A stretch of 64,000 nt of DNA from Bacillota bacterium. Lineage in GTDB: Bacteria > Bacillota > UBA4882 > UBA8346. Shown here piece after piece: positions 33,572-42,522 of this stretch (its first letter is position 1; every line of letters begins with the position of its first letter). The notes beneath the pieces are model-generated. The model was not told where the DNA came from. It made no database searches and saw only the letters and a program-made list of their open reading frames with translations. The DNA lies in contig JAEZJK010000054.1 in the NCBI GenBank assembly GCA_023415835.1, forward strand, positions 1 through 64,000. Direction: 5' to 3'. The position numbers were made by a program, and so were the translations under genes.

Positions 33572-34258
33572 GTGTTTCAAATAGCGTTATTTATCGGAGT
33601 AATCTGCCTTTTTTTCTTTGTACCGGTACAATTCAGGTTTTACTACCAAAAAGTCGCCTGGGATGATACTTTAATGATGGAGATGGTTTTTCTGGGCGGT
33701 TTATTAAAACGCCAGCGTAAGGTGAGCTTGATTAATCCAGCTCCTAAAGGGATAAAAATCAGAGAGAAGTTCTCCGAAAATTGGTTTTTTATTAAAAATA
33801 AGCGGCAAAATAAAAAGGTTGAGCCATATCAAGGAAATTCCCGCAGTTTGCGGGAATTTTTACACCGTTACCACTATTACGGTTTAGGGGCAACTTTTTT
33901 TAGTTATTTTATACCAGCCCGTTATCAACACTGGTTGATGGTTCTTGATGGGCTAGAAAAAAAAGGTTCTTTCCACAGGTTTGTCTGGGTTACCAGATTG
34001 GGAATGGGCCAATCGGCTGCAACCGCTTTTTTTTATGGCCTAATTTGGGGCTTCAAGTCCGGATTAGTGAAAACCCTTAATCAAAAATTCCGTTTTGCTC
34101 AAAAACCTGAAATTAAGGTGATGGCCGATTACCAATCACTAAGTTTGGATACTAGCTTCGATTGTATATTCCGTGTTAAACTAGGCTATATTATTATTGC
34201 TTCTTTCCTAGCGTATTGGCGTCATCGTATGATGAAGGGAGGTGTCGAAATTGAATGA
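33572..34258 (+). CDS. DUF2953-type membrane protein (YtfI-like)
   Basis: A 228-residue protein starting at GTG 33572. One N-terminal membrane segment (ALFIGVICLFFFVPVQF) and a C-terminal region ending in a short hydrophobic patch match the DUF2953 layout (about 220 residues), including the characteristic late strand PEIKVMADYQSLSLDTSFDC. It overlaps gerW, the same pairing as ytfI-ytfJ in Bacillus, so a sporulation role is likely. Confidence 0.82.
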   Translation: MFQIALFIGVICLFFFVPVQFRFYYQKVAWDDTLMMEMVFLGGLLKRQRKVSLINPAPKGIKIREKFSENWFFIKNKRQNKKVEPYQGNSRSLREFLHRYHYYGLGATFFSYFIPARYQHWLMVLDGLEKKGSFHRFVWVTRLGMGQSAATAFFYGLIWGFKSGLVKTLNQKFRFAQKPEIKVMADYQSLSLDTSFDCIFRVKLGYIIIASFLAYWRHRMMKGGVEIE

Positions 34259-34682
34259 TCATCCGATTGAGGGTTTAATGAAAACCGCCATGGAAAATAT
34301 AAAGGAAATGGTTGATGTCAACACAATCTTGGGAGATCCGGTGGAGACTCCTGACGGAAGCATAATTGTTCCCATCTCTAGGGTTACTTTTGGATTTGCC
34401 GCAGGTGGCAGTGAGTTTGAGGCCACCGGGGCAAAACCAAGGGAAAAAGAAAAGGATCGCAATCAGGAAGCAACTGCCGATGTAGATAAGCATCCCTTTG
34501 GCGGTGGCAGTGGAGCGGGGATTACTATTAACCCGGTAGCCTTTTTGGTGGTTGGTAAAGAACAGATAAAACTGTTACCTGTTGAAAGTAATGTCCTAGT
34601 AGATCGAATCTTGGACTCCGCACCCCAGTTACTCGATAAGATTCAAAACATGATTAACCCTAATTCAAGAGGAATACACTGA
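34251..34682 (+). CDS. ytfJ: GerW-family sporulation protein (YtfJ)
   Basis: 143 residues. The N-terminus reads HPIEGLMKTAMENIKEMVDV, with TILGDPVETPDGSIIVPISRVTFGFAAGGSEF, the hallmark of this family, then a Gly-rich loop (GGGSGAGITI) and a short C-terminal domain. The family is made in the forespore and is needed for lysozyme-type germination steps. TTG 34251 is chosen because it lies eight bases after AAGGGAGG; GTG 34242 touches the SD. A terminator follows. Confidence 0.92.
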   Translation: MNDHPIEGLMKTAMENIKEMVDVNTILGDPVETPDGSIIVPISRVTFGFAAGGSEFEATGAKPREKEKDRNQEATADVDKHPFGGGSGAGITINPVAFLVVGKEQIKLLPVESNVLVDRILDSAPQLLDKIQNMINPNSRGIH

Positions 34683-34686
34683 ACAG

Positions 34687-34707
34687 CCGCGGATGTCCGC
34701 GGTTTTT
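34687..34707 (+). terminator. Rho-independent terminator of ytfJ
   Basis: CCGCGG (34687-34692) pairs with CCGCGG (34697-34702) over a four-base loop, followed by TTTTT. Confidence 0.9.
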
Positions 34708-34842
34708 CCTTATGATTTCATAACTGTTATCATACAGTTTTTAAATGTAAATAACTTCTAAATATAGATTAGTAAAACAGGCAGGTTTCTAAGGTGATTT
34801 TTAGAATTAGATCCACATTCTAAGCTTAAAGGAAGAAACAAC

Positions 34843-35973
34843 ATGAATAGCAGAATATCAAGGGTATTGTTATTATTACTAATGCTATTATTTTTAAAAA
34901 CCAGTTCGGTTTTAGGGGAATCTTGGCCCAATCTAACAGCTTCAGCAGCAGTTTTAATGGATTTTACTACTGGAAAAGTTATTTATACTAAAAATAGCTC
35001 CGAACGCCGGGCTCCTGCCAGCACTACCAAAATTTTAACTGCTTTGGTGGCTCTGGAAAAGGGTGAAATGACTCAGGTGATAACTACCAGTCAAAATGCC
35101 AGTAGAATAAATGGTTCTTCTATCTGGCTCACGCCGGGAGAAGAACATACCTTGGAAGAACTTTTATACGGGGTTTTGTTGAGTTCCGGAAATGACGCTT
35201 CGGTAGCCATCGCGGAGAGTTTAGCAGGTTCAGAAGCGAGATTTGTAGCTTGGATGAATGAAAAAGCCCAAGCTATTGGAGCTAAAGATAGTTTTTTCAA
35301 GAATAGTAACGGGTTACCTGAGTCGGGGCATTATTCAACAGCATACGATCTGGCCTTGATTACTCGTAACGCTTTACATAATCCTGTTTTTGCGGAGATG
35401 GTTAGGACCAAAAGAAAAACGATTGAATGGCCGGGTAGGGAGTATGACAGGCTGATGGTGAATCATAATAAGTTACTCTGGAGCTATCAGTTTGCCGATG
35501 GGGTTAAAACCGGATATACCAGGCAGGCAGGGAAATGCCTGGTCGCTTCGGCTACTAAAAATGGGCAGCGATTAATCGCGGTGGTTTTAAATAGTAAACA
35601 GATATATGAGGATTCTAAGCGGCTATTCCAGTATGGTTTTAATAATTACCGGTTGCTAACAGTTGTCGAACCGAAGCAGATGGTCGGTTCAATATCTGTT
35701 GTGAAAGGAATTGATAATCAAGTTCCGGTAGTTACCCGTAGTCCGGTGACGCTCGTTGTTCCTAAGGGGCAGGTAGATCAGGTTAAGGTGAACCTGGAGA
35801 TTCCCCAATCAATTCCGGCTCCGGTGGAACGGTTACAGCAAGTGGGTGAGTTGGAAGTGACAATCGGCTCAAAGTTAGTAGAAAAAGTGCCGGTTGTAAC
35901 AGCCGCCGAGGTGCTTAAGAAAGGTTTGTGGAACCGGTTTTGGAATTGGCTTAAATCAGTGATCAATCATTAA
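34843..35973 (+). CDS. D-alanyl-D-alanine carboxypeptidase (DacF/PBP5 family)
   Basis: 376 residues with a signal peptide (residues 1-25). The penicillin-binding motifs are S60-T-T-K63, S115-G-N117 and K-T-G in DGVKTGYTR. A beta-rich C-terminal domain (after ~280) precedes a C-terminal amphipathic end (WNRFWNWLKSVINH) typical for membrane anchoring. It trims pentapeptides in peptidoglycan. The position after gerW suggests the sporulation-type DacF. Confidence 0.93.
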   Translation: MNSRISRVLLLLLMLLFLKTSSVLGESWPNLTASAAVLMDFTTGKVIYTKNSSERRAPASTTKILTALVALEKGEMTQVITTSQNASRINGSSIWLTPGEEHTLEELLYGVLLSSGNDASVAIAESLAGSEARFVAWMNEKAQAIGAKDSFFKNSNGLPESGHYSTAYDLALITRNALHNPVFAEMVRTKRKTIEWPGREYDRLMVNHNKLLWSYQFADGVKTGYTRQAGKCLVASATKNGQRLIAVVLNSKQIYEDSKRLFQYGFNNYRLLTVVEPKQMVGSISVVKGIDNQVPVVTRSPVTLVVPKGQVDQVKVNLEIPQSIPAPVERLQQVGELEVTIGSKLVEKVPVVTAAEVLKKGLWNRFWNWLKSVINH

Positions 35974-35987
35974 AATATAAGCTAGTC

Positions 35988-36016
35988 TTGACGAAAGCTA
36001 ATGCCGGTGCTATAAT
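35988..36016 (+). promoter_or_regulatory. Strong promoter of tRNA-Leu
   Basis: TTGACG (35988-35993), 17-bp spacing, TATAAT (36011-36016), ending 12 bases before the tRNA. Confidence 0.9.
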
Positions 36017-36028
36017 CTTTATACGAAT

Positions 36029-36110
36029 GCGAGAGTGGCGGAATGGCAGACGCGCTAGACTTAGGATCTAGTGGGCAACCGTGCGGGTTCAAGTCCCGCC
36101 TCTCGCACCA
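36029..36110 (+). tRNA. tRNA-Leu (anticodon TAG)
   Basis: Acceptor GCGAGAG pairs with CTCTCGC, discriminator A, encoded CCA. The anticodon arm CTAGACTTAGGATCTAG gives anticodon TAG (codon CUA). A long variable arm (GGGCAACCGTGC region) marks a class II tRNA. The T arm GCGGG-TTCAAGT-CCCGC is complete. Confidence 0.97.
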
Positions 36111-36531
36111 ACAGATAAGTCGGTTCAAATTTGACTCAACTAAGTATTGACAAGTAACTTCAAGAAAGATATTATTTTTATTAGTACTTAACCCCTTAAA
36201 TGGGGTTTATTTTGTTGAGCCGGAATTCCATAGAGGCTACAGATTACTTGTAAGTCGTGCCTGGCAGTTTTAACCTGTTGGTCCTGGTTCAAACTTCTAC
36301 TTATTAATTAAATTCTGTTAAAGAGATTATGAATAATGACTAATATTTATGTTTAGCGGTTCCGGTTTGAGTCAATGATCTATTTATCGAGCAAATTTGT
36401 TCAAGCTCTCCACTTGATTTAAAGAGTTAGTTAAAGAAAAGGATTTTTAAAACTAGTTGTCGAAATGCTGTTAGTGGGGAAAGAAACTCTAACGGTAAAC
36501 ATATAATAGTACAGATTCAGGAGGAGCATAA
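36111..36531 (+). other. 420-base gap with terminator, no gene seen
   Basis: After the tRNA terminator (36190-36215) the stretch is AT-rich and holds no supported frame. A TATAAT at 36502-36507 with no good -35 may serve trigger factor, whose SD (GGAGGAG) lies at 36520-36526. Confidence 0.6.
36190..36215 (+). terminator. Terminator after tRNA-Leu
   Basis: AACCCC (36190-36195) pairs with GGGGTT (36202-36207), followed by TATTTTGTT. Confidence 0.75.
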
Positions 36532-37839
36532 ATGCAGTTTAACTTGGAAAAGCTAGACAAGAATTTTGTCGCCTTAGAGGTAACGGTAAACGCGGAAGAA
36601 GTCGAAGAGGCGCTAGCTGAAAGCTATAAAAGGGTTGTAAAAAAAGTAAACATCCCTGGTTTTCGCAAAGGTCATGTCCCTCGGGCTATCCTTGAGAAAC
36701 AATACGGCAAGGAAGTCTTATATGAAGAAGCAATCGATATTGTTATTCCCAAAGGTTACCTCGGTGGCCTGGAAGAATACAAATTGGAACCGATTGACCA
36801 GCCAAAGTTAGAGGTGAAAGAGGCTTTCGAGGTAGGAAAACCGTTTACTTTTAAAGCTACCGTCGAAGTGGTTCCCGAAGTCAAACTGGGCCAATATAAA
36901 GGATTAGAAGTTGAGAAGGCCAAGGTTGAAGTGAAAGAGGAGCAAGTATCCGAAAGGTTGGCTTCATTACAGGAACGCCATGCCGAACTAGTGCTTAGCG
37001 ATAAAAAGAACCTTGAAAAAGGGGATTTTGCCGTAATCGATTTTGAGGGATATGTCGACGGCCAACCTTTCTCGGGCGGAGCGGCACAGGCTTATTCGTT
37101 GGAAATCGGTTCGGGGAGTTTTATTCCCGGTTTTGAAGATCAATTAATTGGAATGGAAATTGGAACCGATAAAGACATCAAGGTGACTTTTCCCGATGAT
37201 TACCCAAGAGAAGATTTAGCCGGTAAAGAAGCCACTTTTAAAGTATCTTTAAAAGAGATTAAGGTCAAGGAAATACCCGTTGCTGATGATGATTTTGCTC
37301 AAAGTGTGGGTAAATTCGAAACTATTGACGCTTTGAAAGCTGATCTGCGTGAGAAATTAACTGAATGGGCCAAACAAGATGCGGAAACAAGTTTTGCTCA
37401 AGCTGCCGTTAATCAAGTAGTGGAAAACGCGACAATTGAGGCGCCGGAAACTCTAGTCAAACGTGAAATGGAAGATTTACTGCACCGTTTTGAGCATAAC
37501 CTGACTTACCAGGGTTTAACTTTGGAAAAATACCTTGAATACGCTAAGAAAACTAACGAAGAGGTATTGGAGGATTTCCGTCCGGAGGCAATCAAAAGAG
37601 TAAAGACTGACCTGGTATTAAGGAATATTGCTCTAACTGAGAATTTGGAAGTCAGTGAGGAAGAGCTGAATGAGAAGATCCAAGAACTAGCGGATCGCTA
37701 TCAACAAAAAAGCCCGGCAAAACTTAGAGAAACTTTAGAAAGCAAGGGGCAGTTAAGTTCAATCAAAGAAGCGATTTTACTTGAGAAAGCGGCTGACTTT
37801 GTTAAGGAAAACACTACACCGATTGAAGTTGAAAAATAG
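36532..37839 (+). CDS. tig: Trigger factor
   Basis: A 435-residue ribosome-bound chaperone. The ribosome-binding tip is GFRKGHVPRAILEKQYG (residues ~43-59). The FKBP-like PPIase domain (~150-245) starts GDFAVIDFEGYVDGQPFSGG, and the helical arms fill the C-terminal half. Strong SD GGAGGAG. It heads the tig-clpP-clpX-lonB block, a standard Firmicutes layout tying nascent-chain folding to proteolysis. Confidence 0.97.
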   Translation: MQFNLEKLDKNFVALEVTVNAEEVEEALAESYKRVVKKVNIPGFRKGHVPRAILEKQYGKEVLYEEAIDIVIPKGYLGGLEEYKLEPIDQPKLEVKEAFEVGKPFTFKATVEVVPEVKLGQYKGLEVEKAKVEVKEEQVSERLASLQERHAELVLSDKKNLEKGDFAVIDFEGYVDGQPFSGGAAQAYSLEIGSGSFIPGFEDQLIGMEIGTDKDIKVTFPDDYPREDLAGKEATFKVSLKEIKVKEIPVADDDFAQSVGKFETIDALKADLREKLTEWAKQDAETSFAQAAVNQVVENATIEAPETLVKREMEDLLHRFEHNLTYQGLTLEKYLEYAKKTNEEVLEDFRPEAIKRVKTDLVLRNIALTENLEVSEEELNEKIQELADRYQQKSPAKLRETLESKGQLSSIKEAILLEKAADFVKENTTPIEVEK

Positions 37840-37857
37840 AACCGGAGGTTGATTAAT

Positions 37858-38445
37858 TTGAACTTAGTGCCAATGGTAGTAGAACAAACTAACCGCGGTG
37901 AGCGGGCCTATGATATATTCTCGCGTTTATTAAAAGACCGCATTGTTTTTTTGGGCGGCCCGATTGACGACAACATCTCCAATCTGGTCATCGCCCAATT
38001 GCTCTTCTTAGAAAGCGAAGATCCGGAGAAAGATATTTATTTGTATATCAATAGCCCCGGAGGGGTAGTCTATTCCGGTCTGGCGATTTACGATACCATT
38101 CAGTATATAAGGCCGCAAGTAGTAACCACTTGCGTCGGTATTGCCGCTAGTATGGCAGCTATTTTGCTGGCTGCCGGGGCCAAGGGCAAGCGGTACGCTT
38201 TACCGAATTCACGGGTGATGATTCACCAACCGCATGGCGGCGCCGAAGGCCAGGCCATCGATATTGATATTCAAGCGCGGGAGATTTTAAGGTTACGCGA
38301 GATTGGCAACCAAATCCTCGCCAAGCATTCCGGTCAGCCTTTAGAGAGAATTGAACGGGATGTTGACCGCAATTTTTGGATGTCTGCCACAGAAGCTAAA
38401 GAATACGGATTAGTAGATGAAATATTTGTTGGTAAAAAGAAGTGA
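37858..38445 (+). CDS. clpP: ATP-dependent Clp protease proteolytic subunit
   Basis: 195 residues. The serine protease triad is visible: Ser in GIAASMAAILLAAG, His in MIHQPHGG, Asp in DVDRNFWM. The position after the active Ser-Met is Ala where most ClpP have Gly (SMG). TTG 37858 is preferred (ten bases after GGAGG) to TTG 37849, which lies right behind the SD; the family N-terminus LVPMVVEQTNRGERAYD starts there. It forms the peptidase core used by ClpX just downstream. Confidence 0.96.
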   Translation: MNLVPMVVEQTNRGERAYDIFSRLLKDRIVFLGGPIDDNISNLVIAQLLFLESEDPEKDIYLYINSPGGVVYSGLAIYDTIQYIRPQVVTTCVGIAASMAAILLAAGAKGKRYALPNSRVMIHQPHGGAEGQAIDIDIQAREILRLREIGNQILAKHSGQPLERIERDVDRNFWMSATEAKEYGLVDEIFVGKKK

Positions 38446-38481
38446 CAAGACCCCGAAAATATTCCGAAATGAGGTGAGATA

Positions 38482-39747
38482 ATGCTTAAGTTCGGAGACG
38501 AAAAGGGCCAGTTGAAATGTTCGTTTTGTGGGAAAGCTCAGGAACAGGTGAAAAAATTGATTGCCGGTCCAGGGGTTTATATCTGCGACGAATGCATCGA
38601 ACTTTGTAATGAGATTATTGATGAAGAACTTAATGAAGAAGTCAGCCTTGATCTGGTCAATAATCCCAAACCACAGGAAATCAAGGAAATATTGGATCAA
38701 TATGTTATCGGGCAGGATGACGCCAAAAAAATCCTGTCAGTCGCTGTTTATAATCATTATAAACGGATTAATTCCGAGGAGCGTTTTGAGGATGTAGAGT
38801 TGCAAAAGAGCAATATCCTGCTTCTTGGCCCGACCGGTTGCGGAAAAACATTGTTGGCTCAGACTTTAGCCAAGATATTAAATGTGCCTTTCGCCATTGC
38901 GGACGCTACTTCATTGACTGAAGCCGGTTATGTGGGCGAGGACGTAGAGAACATCCTTTTAAAGCTGATTCAAGCCGCTGATTATGACGTGGAACGGGCC
39001 GAAAAGGGAATTATATATATTGACGAGGTTGATAAAATCGCCCGTAAGTCGGAGAACCCGTCAATTACCAGAGATGTATCCGGTGAAGGGGTTCAACAGG
39101 CGCTGTTAAAGATTTTAGAGGGGACTATTGCCTCCGTGCCTCCCCAAGGCGGGCGAAAACATCCACATCAGGAATTTATCCAGGTCGATACCACCAATAT
39201 TTTATTCATTTGTGGCGGTGCTTTTGACGGGATTGAAAAATTAATTGAAAGCCGTACCGGTAAAAAGACAATGGGATTTGGGGCTGAGGTTAAAGCTAAA
39301 ACCGAGAAGCCGTTAGGAGAAATCCTGCGTCAGATCATGCCGGAAGACTTGTTGAAATATGGCCTGATTCCTGAGTTTGTTGGTAGATTGCCGATTGTTG
39401 TCGCCTTAGATGCCTTAGATGAGAAAGCTTTGGTCCGGATTTTAAATGAGCCGAAAAATGCTTTGGTTAAACAATTCCAAAAAATGTTTGAGCTGGATTC
39501 GATTGACCTTTCATTTGAACCTGAAGCCTTGGACTTAATCGCTAACTTAGCGATTAAGCGTAATACCGGGGCCAGGGGATTGAGGGCGATTATTGAAACC
39601 TTATTGCTTGACTTAATGTATGAATTGCCATCACGGACCGATGTCAAACGGTGTGTGGTGACCAAGAAAATGGTTGAGGAAAAAGGCGAGCCAATCTTGG
39701 TAACCGCTGTGGAGACACGAAAGAAAAAGAAAGAAGAAACAGCTTAA
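38482..39747 (+). CDS. clpX: ATP-dependent Clp protease ATP-binding subunit ClpX
   Basis: 421 residues. The N-terminal zinc domain has CSFCGK and CDECIELC. The AAA+ core has Walker A GPTGCGKT, Walker B IIYIDEVDKI, and pore-loop and sensor regions. It unfolds tagged proteins and feeds them into ClpP. It lies 36 bases after clpP with SD GAGGTGAG and ends in a terminator. Confidence 0.97.
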   Translation: MLKFGDEKGQLKCSFCGKAQEQVKKLIAGPGVYICDECIELCNEIIDEELNEEVSLDLVNNPKPQEIKEILDQYVIGQDDAKKILSVAVYNHYKRINSEERFEDVELQKSNILLLGPTGCGKTLLAQTLAKILNVPFAIADATSLTEAGYVGEDVENILLKLIQAADYDVERAEKGIIYIDEVDKIARKSENPSITRDVSGEGVQQALLKILEGTIASVPPQGGRKHPHQEFIQVDTTNILFICGGAFDGIEKLIESRTGKKTMGFGAEVKAKTEKPLGEILRQIMPEDLLKYGLIPEFVGRLPIVVALDALDEKALVRILNEPKNALVKQFQKMFELDSIDLSFEPEALDLIANLAIKRNTGARGLRAIIETLLLDLMYELPSRTDVKRCVVTKKMVEEKGEPILVTAVETRKKKKEETA

Positions 39748-39754
39748 AATCGAA

Positions 39755-39792
39755 AGAGGCCTAGGCGGCTCAAGCCCGGGCCTCTATTATTT
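39755..39792 (+). terminator. Terminator of clpX
   Basis: AGAGGCC (39755-39761) pairs with GGCCTCT-type bases (39779-39785), followed by ATTATTTT. Confidence 0.75.
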
Positions 39793-39884
39793 TAACGCGA
39801 AACATAAAATGTTAAAAATCCAGTTTAAATTAGTATACTTCAGCAGATACTATCGGTAAATTCCCGGAGAAAGGAGCCTATCAA

Positions 39885-41558
39885 ATGGAATTTGTTGCCA
39901 ATATTATCGGGCTGATTAATCTTTTTTTTGCGATTGTTATCGGGGTATATTTTTGGAACCTACTCCGTTCCCAACAGGGTAACAAAGTCGCGGTTGATCG
40001 GGAGTCCCGCAAAGAAATGGAGAAACTCCAAAAACTGCGCCGGATTTCTTTGACCGAACCTTTATCAGAAAAAACCAGGCCTAGTTCGTTTGAGGAGATT
40101 GTCGGGCAAGACGATGCTCTAAAGGCGATGCGGGCTGCTTTATGCGGTCCCAATCCGCAGCATGTTATCCTTTATGGTCCTCCTGGAGTTGGAAAGACAG
40201 CCGCAGCGCGAGTCATCCTGGAAGAGGCTAAAAAACAGAGATTATCTCCCTTTAAAGAATCAGCTAAATTTGTGGAAATTGACGCTACTACCGCCAGATT
40301 TGACGACCGGGGGATCGCCGATCCTTTAATTGGTTCGGTTCACGATCCAATTTATCAGGGCGCCGGCCCTTTGGGGATGGCGGGAATCCCGCAACCAAAA
40401 GCTGGCGCGGTCACCAAGGCACACGGTGGAATTCTCTTCATTGATGAGATCGGTGAACTCCACCCGATTCAAATGAATAAGCTTTTAAAAGTATTGGAAG
40501 ACCGGAAGGTTTTTTTAGAAAGCGCTTATTATAGTTCTGAGGATAATAATATCCCCCAACATATTCATGACATTTTTCAAAACGGCTTGCCTGCGGATTT
40601 TAGGTTGGTAGGGGCGACGACCCGGACTTCACAAGAAATACCTCCGGCGATCCGGTCACGCTGTGTCGAAATCTTTTTTAACAATTTAGCTCCGGGCGAT
40701 GTTAGGCAAATTGCGAGCAACGCTATTTACAAAATTAATTTCGAATATGAGCCGGGTGTGCTGGAGATCATTACTAAGTATGCCACTAATGGACGGGATG
40801 CGGTGAACTTAATTCAAATTACCGCCGGGCTAGCAATTACTGAGGGTAGGGGTAAAATTACGGTCAAAGATATCGAGTGGGTGATTCATAGCAGTCAGTA
40901 CTCACCTCGCCCCAATATTAAAATACCTCTCCAACCTCAGGTGGGGTATGTAAATGGATTGGCGGTATTCGGGCCAAATATGGGTTCTGTGATTCAGGTT
41001 GAAGTATCCGCAATCCCTGCCGAACCTGGAAAAGGGAGGGTAACTACCACCGGTGTGGTCGATGAAGAGGAGATGGGCCAAGCGGGAAGGACTATCCGCC
41101 GCAAAAGCATGGCGCTAGGATCGGTTGAAAATGTCCTGACCGCAATTAGGAAGTTTTTAGATGTCAACCCGGCTAACTACGATTTACATATTAATTTTCC
41201 AGGGGGTGTCCCGATTGACGGACCTTCAGCCGGAATTACACTAGCTACAGCAATTTATTCAGCAATCACCGGTGAACCGGTCGACAATGAACTGGCGATG
41301 ACGGGTGAGATCTCAATTCGGGGAGGGGTAATGCCAGTTGGGGGCATCGTCCCTAAAATTGCCGCTGCTGTCGAGGCCGGAGCCAAAAAGATTATCATCC
41401 CCAAGGAAAATTGGCAGGAAATGTTCGATGCCGAAAGCGGGATTCAGATCATCCCTATAGAACGGATTGAGGATGTTATTAAACAAGCGATCCTGAAACC
41501 TCAAAAAGAAGTGGCCACGGTCATGCTTCGGAATACTGACCACTTAATAACTGCCTAA
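39885..41558 (+). CDS. lonB: ATP-dependent protease LonB (membrane-anchored type)
   Basis: 557 residues. One N-terminal membrane segment (residues 4-27) replaces the long Lon N-domain. The AAA+ module has GPPGVGKT and the Walker B ILFIDEIGEL. The protease domain has the Ser-Lys dyad in DGPSAGIT and GGIVPKIAAA. This is the sporulation-linked LonB of Firmicutes, active in the forespore in Bacillus. The SD is AAAGGAG. It directly follows clpX as in relatives. Confidence 0.96.
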   Translation: MEFVANIIGLINLFFAIVIGVYFWNLLRSQQGNKVAVDRESRKEMEKLQKLRRISLTEPLSEKTRPSSFEEIVGQDDALKAMRAALCGPNPQHVILYGPPGVGKTAAARVILEEAKKQRLSPFKESAKFVEIDATTARFDDRGIADPLIGSVHDPIYQGAGPLGMAGIPQPKAGAVTKAHGGILFIDEIGELHPIQMNKLLKVLEDRKVFLESAYYSSEDNNIPQHIHDIFQNGLPADFRLVGATTRTSQEIPPAIRSRCVEIFFNNLAPGDVRQIASNAIYKINFEYEPGVLEIITKYATNGRDAVNLIQITAGLAITEGRGKITVKDIEWVIHSSQYSPRPNIKIPLQPQVGYVNGLAVFGPNMGSVIQVEVSAIPAEPGKGRVTTTGVVDEEEMGQAGRTIRRKSMALGSVENVLTAIRKFLDVNPANYDLHINFPGGVPIDGPSAGITLATAIYSAITGEPVDNELAMTGEISIRGGVMPVGGIVPKIAAAVEAGAKKIIIPKENWQEMFDAESGIQIIPIERIEDVIKQAILKPQKEVATVMLRNTDHLITA

Positions 41559-41715
41559 GCCAAAGTTAACATTGGATAAAGTTACCTTGTTTTTGGAAGG
41601 TGTATAAGGGTTTTTCGCGAATAAAACCTATTAAGAAGTTGTATATCCCTTATTTTCCCAGCAGTACGAATTAACAGGATTGCAATTGTAAAGATTCTCA
41701 AGAAGGTGTCTCCCA

Positions 41716-42522
41716 ATGGTTGAAAAACATTATCCCCGGATTATATTGGCTTTGGGTGGCGGCGGAGCCAGGGGGTTCGCTCATATCGGCCTCTTACAAG
41801 TGCTCAAAGAGAACGGGATTCTCCTAGACGGAATTGTTGGGACCAGTATGGGAGCTTTGGTGGGGAGTACTTACGCCGTACGGACCGATATTTATTATTT
41901 GGGGCGGTTAGTGGAATATCTGGGTTGGGAAGACCTAATTGATATCAAAATTCCCCGGTTAGGTTTGGTTAACGGTTCCAAGGTGCAAACTTTAATAGAC
42001 TTACTGACGAAGGGTAAAAATTTTGAGGACACCTTCCTCCGTTTCTGGGCGGTAGCTACTGATTTACATGCCGGAGAAGCGGTTATCTTTAAAGAAGGCC
42101 CGTTAGCCCCGGCAATTAGGGCTAGTATCTCTATCCCCGGGGTTTTTACCCCAGTTGAATTAAATGGGAAAACTTTGGTGGATGGGGCCGTAGTCGCCGG
42201 TGTCCCGGTGAATATCGCCAAAATGATGGATGGCGATTTGACGATTGGGGTCAATGTCGGATTTGACCATACCCAACACAGTGTTAACAATCTGTTTGAT
42301 GTAATGTCAAAAGTAATGGATATCATGGGAAACCAGCTGGATTCAGCTCAACTTCCAGTCGCCGATTTAGTCATTACTCCCAAATTGGGGAACATCGGCA
42401 CTATGGATTTCGGTAGGGCGAACGAATGTGTTGAGATTGGCCGGAAAGCTGCCGAAGAAGCTATGCCGCAAATACAAGGATTAATCGATAAACATCTCAT
42501 CGAAAGGGACCAAGTGAGTTGA
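41716..42522 (+). CDS. Patatin-like phospholipase family protein
   Basis: 268 residues of the RssA/NTE type. The oxyanion glycine loop GGGGARGFAH, nucleophile GTSMG (GxSxG, Ser ~45) and the Asp of VDGAVVAGVP form the Ser-Asp dyad. The family hydrolyses acyl lipids. The short gene stop overlaps the next gene by four bases, so a coupled pair is made with the flavoprotein. Confidence 0.93.
   Translation: MVEKHYPRIILALGGGGARGFAHIGLLQVLKENGILLDGIVGTSMGALVGSTYAVRTDIYYLGRLVEYLGWEDLIDIKIPRLGLVNGSKVQTLIDLLTKGKNFEDTFLRFWAVATDLHAGEAVIFKEGPLAPAIRASISIPGVFTPVELNGKTLVDGAVVAGVPVNIAKMMDGDLTIGVNVGFDHTQHSVNNLFDVMSKVMDIMGNQLDSAQLPVADLVITPKLGNIGTMDFGRANECVEIGRKAAEEAMPQIQGLIDKHLIERDQVS

Noticed and set aside
36502..36507. 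Full promoter for trigger factor
   Set aside because: TATAAT is present but no acceptable -35 box lies 16-19 bases upstream.
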